Shown: positions 59,676 through 64,000 of the stretch, piece after piece
Layout of the letters: each line of letters opens with the position of its first letter
Position numbering within the stretch: position 1 is the first letter of the stretch
Assembly: GCA_023634235.1 (NCBI GenBank)
Contig: JAMKCF010000011.1
Span: 7,855,218-7,919,217, forward strand
Direction: 5' to 3'
From: Pisaster brevispinus
Taxonomy: Eukaryota; Echinodermata; Asteroidea; Forcipulatida; Asteriidae
DNA length: 64,000 nucleotides
The notes under the pieces: model-generated
Seen by the model: only the letters and a program-made list of their open reading frames with translations
What the model was told of the DNA's origin: nothing
Database searches by the model: none
Position numbers and translations under genes: made by a program

Positions 59676-62600
59676 TCCGCCTTACATATTACCAAATTAC
59701 AAACATAAAATTGCCGTCTGGCTTAGCGTGGGGGGGCGAACACACCCACTCTGCCCCCGATTAAACCCTCTCCCCTCGGACACAATTTGTTTGCAACGGT
59801 TCTCACACTGTCACAGGCAACATATTTCCCCAAGCTTTGCCTTGTTTTCTCATTTACTAAAACAATACTTCCAGTGGGAATTCATTCACATGGAGAAAGT
59901 AAAAGTAGAGTTGCAATGGAATACTTTTTTTTTTTACTTTAAACTGCACTGTTTGCAATCTGCGTGATTCAATACGGCCGACTTTTATTTCATTTTTGAC
60001 GAGGCAAGCCATATGGTTCAGTTTGGATGATTGTTATTGCAATGAAGTCTTGACGGAGAGGGGGCAGCGTTGCGTGCACAGTGTCCCGCCCTGAACTTGC
60101 CGCTAGCCGACACACTTCATATGTCACAGAATGAAATGTAGTTAACGGCAGTTTTGCACGTGTATCGCGCTGAACATCCGCAGATACGCAACCATTCCCG
60201 CGGAAAATTCTCGAACAATGTTTCGGAGTTGGCGTGGGACAGGTGAAACGTTGAGTTTCCATCATCACATCTGGGAAATGTAAACTTTTTGATCTGTAAA
60301 TATTATCTGTGCGTCATAGGGATGAAAATGAATTAAGATTTGTTCATCTGAAAACTTGCTGATGTATAAGAGCTTATTAATGTTAGTGCTTGAAAACTGA
60401 TCAGTTTAAAACAGTTCTTTGCCACCGAAAGATGTATTTGCCACCGCTTTTAACTACAGGTATATCGTGACGTGAACCTCAAACTCTGAGATATATGGAT
60501 GTCCTTAAGATGGATTCATTTGAAGTTGATTAAAATGTAATAGGAAGAAGGAAACACCAAGGTTGGTGATATTGGCAATGATCAGTCGGGCGAGATCAAA
60601 ACTCGTAGCCGGAAACAAAGATTGATTGCATTGCAATTCATTCTAAAACTGTTTATGGTCTTTTTTTCTTTTCAAGCATCATACATAGAATGAAACAGTG
60701 AAGGGTCACAATAATAGTGGATGTTGACCTCGATTTTAAAGAAGTGTTTGTCAGTAAAGTTTTAAGTAGGAACATAACTGTAAACACGTTGGGTAAGAAA
60801 AGGGTTTGGTAAAGTTATTTGCCCAGAACTCTTCGCATATTATTTTGAAAATAACTTCATATTGTCGGGCACTTTGATTACCATTCATGTAGCCTTTTTA
60901 CGTTAACCAATGGGTTGGCAAAATATCAAGCGTGTTTGTCAAAACCTTTCGTATTATAACAACAACTCGTCCAGGATTTAATTATGGAGATCGGTGAAAT
61001 GAAAGTTCTACCTTGATATGTTTTTTTTTTGTCTCTTCTTCTTTCGATGGTGTGGGTGTGGGGAGGGGGGGCTCATGTTGACTCGGCATGATGGGTTAGG
61101 TGCACCCTGTCCCTCTCCTCTTCTCAGTCTCCCCGCCTCATAACCAACACTTCATTTAGTTTCTCTCATTTTGTTCACAATTTTTCTCTCTCATATATAA
61201 AACTCTCCAGCGAGGGGCCTGTTTGGTTGCAATCCCCCCGTGGTACGTTGTCGGCACGTTGTCTTGCAAGCTTGTATTTGCATTTTTTTTCAACGATTTG
61301 TTTTATCTATAAAAGTGTGTTATTTACACCATGTCCAGGGTTAATTTAAGCTAATTGGTTCGCTTAATTAATTAAGTTTAATAATTTGGTTTCATCTACC
61401 ATTGACAATTGACATATCGATTTGGCAAACAAAGGATGCTAACAGAGTGTTGTCTTGCCCCTCCTACCAAATCACTGACACGTGTTGATTGACACCTCAT
61501 AGTACGTATGGCATGGTCCAGTTTTTTGAAAAGGACATCATGGCATAAGAGCAGACCAGTGTGTACGACGTAAGACAGTGGTAACTTTGAACTATGTCAG
61601 CATCTCACAGCGGCCCTCACTGTCTCGCAAGGTTTTAAAAAAGGCTCTTCAAAAATACTGAACATAAAAAATCAAACACGTTTACAAAAACTTAATAAGG
61701 GGGGATTACTTATAGTGAGATCGGTAACTTGAGACATCTGTCCATTCTCCTTCAGCTGTCGTTTACGTACTCCAGGAGTTCTCAGTCACTTTGTTTGGTA
61801 ACAAGGATTTCCTTACTAATTGGGGAAAACGCAGAGCTGTGAACGAGTTACCGACTGAAAACATCCTTGAAAACAGCCTTGACTAACATTTTCACCCGAT
61901 GACATTGAACGCAATAAAACTTTTTAAGAGGCGTATTTTCGTCAAATCCTAAAATTGCATCTGTCAAGTCCAAGGTTCCGCTAGTCTCTTTCACAGCCGT
62001 TTTCCTCTTCACTCCTTCCCAAACGACATCTGTTTGCCCCTACGGTTAATCCCCTCTCATTTGACAACTGGTGGGTCCCCATCGGCCCGATGACAGATGC
62101 GCTCCGAAGCTCGACCCAGATACTCACATTCGCTTGGAAAACATACTTCCTACAGTCAATAAACATGTGCACACCGAATTTACTACAATGCTTTTAATAC
62201 AGCTTTTAAAAGAGCAATATCATAAACTTGCTACGAAGTTTTTGTTTGATGTGAACGGAGCTTCAAAAGTGCCACCACATATCGACCTATTTACGGAATA
62301 AGTCCACTTGTCCATATAAATAAACTCCCCCATGCAAGCGGACTTACTAAACCTAAGAAGTCGACTTGTCGTGGTATCGTTAAGAAGACCAACTAAAACT
62401 GAAGTCGACCTACCACCTAAGTTTCAGTAAGTCGTCTCGGTAAGAGACGTCATTTAAGCTTCAGTGAGTCGATCAACTAGCCGCGATAAATTATCTCATT
62501 ATCTGAATAAGTGGTATGGTACGCCTGAAGCTCCGTAATAGAGAAGACTAATTTACCACTATCTCCATTTAAGGCATGGGTCATAGTGAGCTCGCTTTTC

Positions 62601-62748
62601 GCCCTTTCAACACAATGTTAACTAAACCGAGGCTGGGTACAAAATGTTGGACGCTTATAGCAAATGTTGGACGCCCATAGCAACACCCTGACTGTCACAG
62701 CCGTGGCCACAGGCGCCATTTTGGACACGACCGCCGTGAAATTTAACA
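59676..62748. other. Intergenic, no gene recognised
   Basis: A G-rich tract lies near 61060. A TATA-like site at 61194 is listed separately. Frames at 62071-62301 and 61981-62172 have no domain. TTGGACGCTTATAGCA / TTGGACGCCCATAGCA are repeated near 62646-62681. Confidence 0.35.
61194..61202 (+). promoter_or_regulatory. TATA-box-like site in a pyrimidine-rich context
   Basis: TATATAAAA follows a CTCTCCTCTTCTCAG-type tract and is followed about 25-60 bp later by GC-richer sequence (CAATCCCCCCGTGGTACGTT). This could be a core promoter for a gene to the right. No linked exon was found, so support is thin. Confidence 0.2.
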
Positions 62749-62947
62749 GGGCCTAATTTCATGGCTCTGCTTACCGCCGAATTCTGCGCAAGCGAAGAAT
62801 ACCTGTAGAGTACTGTGGAGTACGCACGCGCACAAGCAAAAACTCCCTGCTAACCCGTGAAATAAGCTTGACGTAAGCATATAATTCCCCTGCTTCCGTA
62901 AGCGCCAATTCTTAACTAACGGTAAGCAGAGCCATGAAATTTGGCCC
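62749..62947. mobile_element. Palindromic MITE, ATGGCTCTGCTTAC family, copy 2
   Basis: TAATTTCATGGCTCTGCTTA at the left opposes GGTAAGCAGAGCCATGAAAT at the right. The interior ACTCCCTGCTAACCCGTGAA and CTTGACGTAAGCAT match the copy at 22454. Confidence 0.85.
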
Positions 62948-64000
62948 AGGAAAATTGCAATGATTGTTCGAACAACAAAAATGTTTACACACACACAGAA
63001 AACAATCACGCAACCTTTACTCGCATGTTTACTTAGATTTCCATCGATATCTCTCATTGTCGCTTCCCGTTGATACCCATTTTGTCCACTTTTTAAGCCC
63101 GAGGCCATTTTGATAAAACCCTCATCGATCATTGTGAATAACAAGAGGCCCTAAAGACGCATTTGACCACCAGGGAATATTGCTCAGTATTACGTGAAGC
63201 CGTGCTGGTGTTACGGCTTTTCGCCTATGAGTCGAACTTGGCAGTTGTAAAGAAGCGGTAATCCCTCACTAGTACACGACCTTCGAAAATACGAAAAGAA
63301 AAGGACATTTTTAAAGGTTTCATTGGGCGATTATCAAAAAAGGCCTTAGACTGTTAAAGAAACATGCAGGTGACAATAAAGCACATTGAACACCAGAGGG
63401 TAAGTGCACACTTTTGAATAATTTCTGGGGGGGGGACCCTGTTAGCGCCCTCTTCGACGAAGAATGTAAAAAATATGCATATTCTTATAAATAAGAACAA
63501 ACATGATGTCACATGTGCGGGTGAGACATCAGTCTTGATTTTGTAAATACGAGTTGTTGAAACTCATGGTCTTCATAAATTTCTTCTTCCTGCTCAAATC
63601 TTTCTTTTTTTGTCGTAAACTCATAGTATGGTTGCTCATTTATTTAAGATTAAAAATCCTTCCCCTTTTTACTTGAAAATTGTCATTACTCTGTTTTGAT
63701 ATTATTCCGTGACGTCACAGAATACCGCCATCATTGAGGCCCCTCATTGAGGCATAGCACAATATTTCAAAAATAAATCTAACCGTACACGTGATATCGT
63801 TCGACAGAGACATTCACTTCAGAGTGTGCCTTTCAAATGTAGTCCTTAAACATTTGATTAAACGGTTTATGTTATCATACACACAGAATTTCTAGAAGCC
63901 AAACCAATGTTAACTTTATATTTGTGTAGTTTGGGTGTTTTGTTTTGTGAGGTTTTGTCTTCTTCTTTCACAGTGGCACTCGTCATAAAAATCTTACACT
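62948..64000. other. Right edge, intergenic
   Basis: AT-rich with a G run near 63428. Apart from the tiny candidate exon at 63364 nothing coding is recognised. Confidence 0.35.
63364..63399 (+). CDS. Possible tiny initial exon
   Basis: An ATG with A at -3 starts 12 codons (MQVTIKHIEHQR) that end at a very strong donor, CAGAGG|GTAAGT. An open run this short is expected by chance, so support rests on the donor and start context alone. Any next exon would lie beyond the window. Confidence 0.15.

Overview
The window looks like nuclear DNA of a marine invertebrate deuterostome, most likely an echinoderm and perhaps a sea star. This is inferred from short GT-AG exons in long AT-rich introns, from several tRNA-derived SINE families (one carrying a CCATATGTGGGTT-type body that I associate with echinoderms), from many palindromic non-autonomous DNA elements, and from an intronless fibrinogen-domain gene. 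No bacterial operon, CRISPR array or rRNA was seen.

Positions 1-21.7 kb are dominated by one plus-strand gene, whose start lies left of the window. I could assemble 15 consecutive exons (768-21645) in a continuous reading frame of 745 codons plus stop. They encode two extended Tudor domains joined by a long acidic, disordered linker, then a histidine/arginine/glycine-rich tail with a CCHC zinc knuckle. The family (TDRD-type Tudor proteins) acts in germline granules and the piRNA pathway. The two Tudor domains share intron positions and phases. The intron after the second Tudor core holds two unusual structures: a copied splice donor that would add 18 in-frame codons, and an array of decayed copies of the next exon's acceptor and start. 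The 6.2-kb intron before the last Tudor exon contains a complete minus-strand gene (16530-17504) for a secreted protein with a PAN/apple-like domain and a fibrinogen-related domain.

Positions 21.7-64 kb contain no complete gene that I can support. They hold palindromic MITE-like elements of several families, SINEs, minisatellites with 22-, 63- and about 84-bp units, and long AT-rich stretches. Four short candidate exons stand out: a plus-strand exon with a signal peptide (51695-51818), a second signal-peptide-like start (58777-58932), a minus-strand open exon bounded by AG and GTAAGA (52846-53069), and a tiny ATG exon near the right edge (63364-63399). They may belong to genes that continue beyond the window or across large introns. 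They are predictions only.

The likeliest biological novelties are the splice-site duplications in the Tudor gene, the foldback elements with internal satellite (14843-15376 and 57-714), the SINE family with a conserved leader upstream of its tRNA-like head, the hammerhead-like CTGAAGA/GAAAC motif repeats, and a GC-rich island with open frames on both strands at 48.95-49.2 kb.
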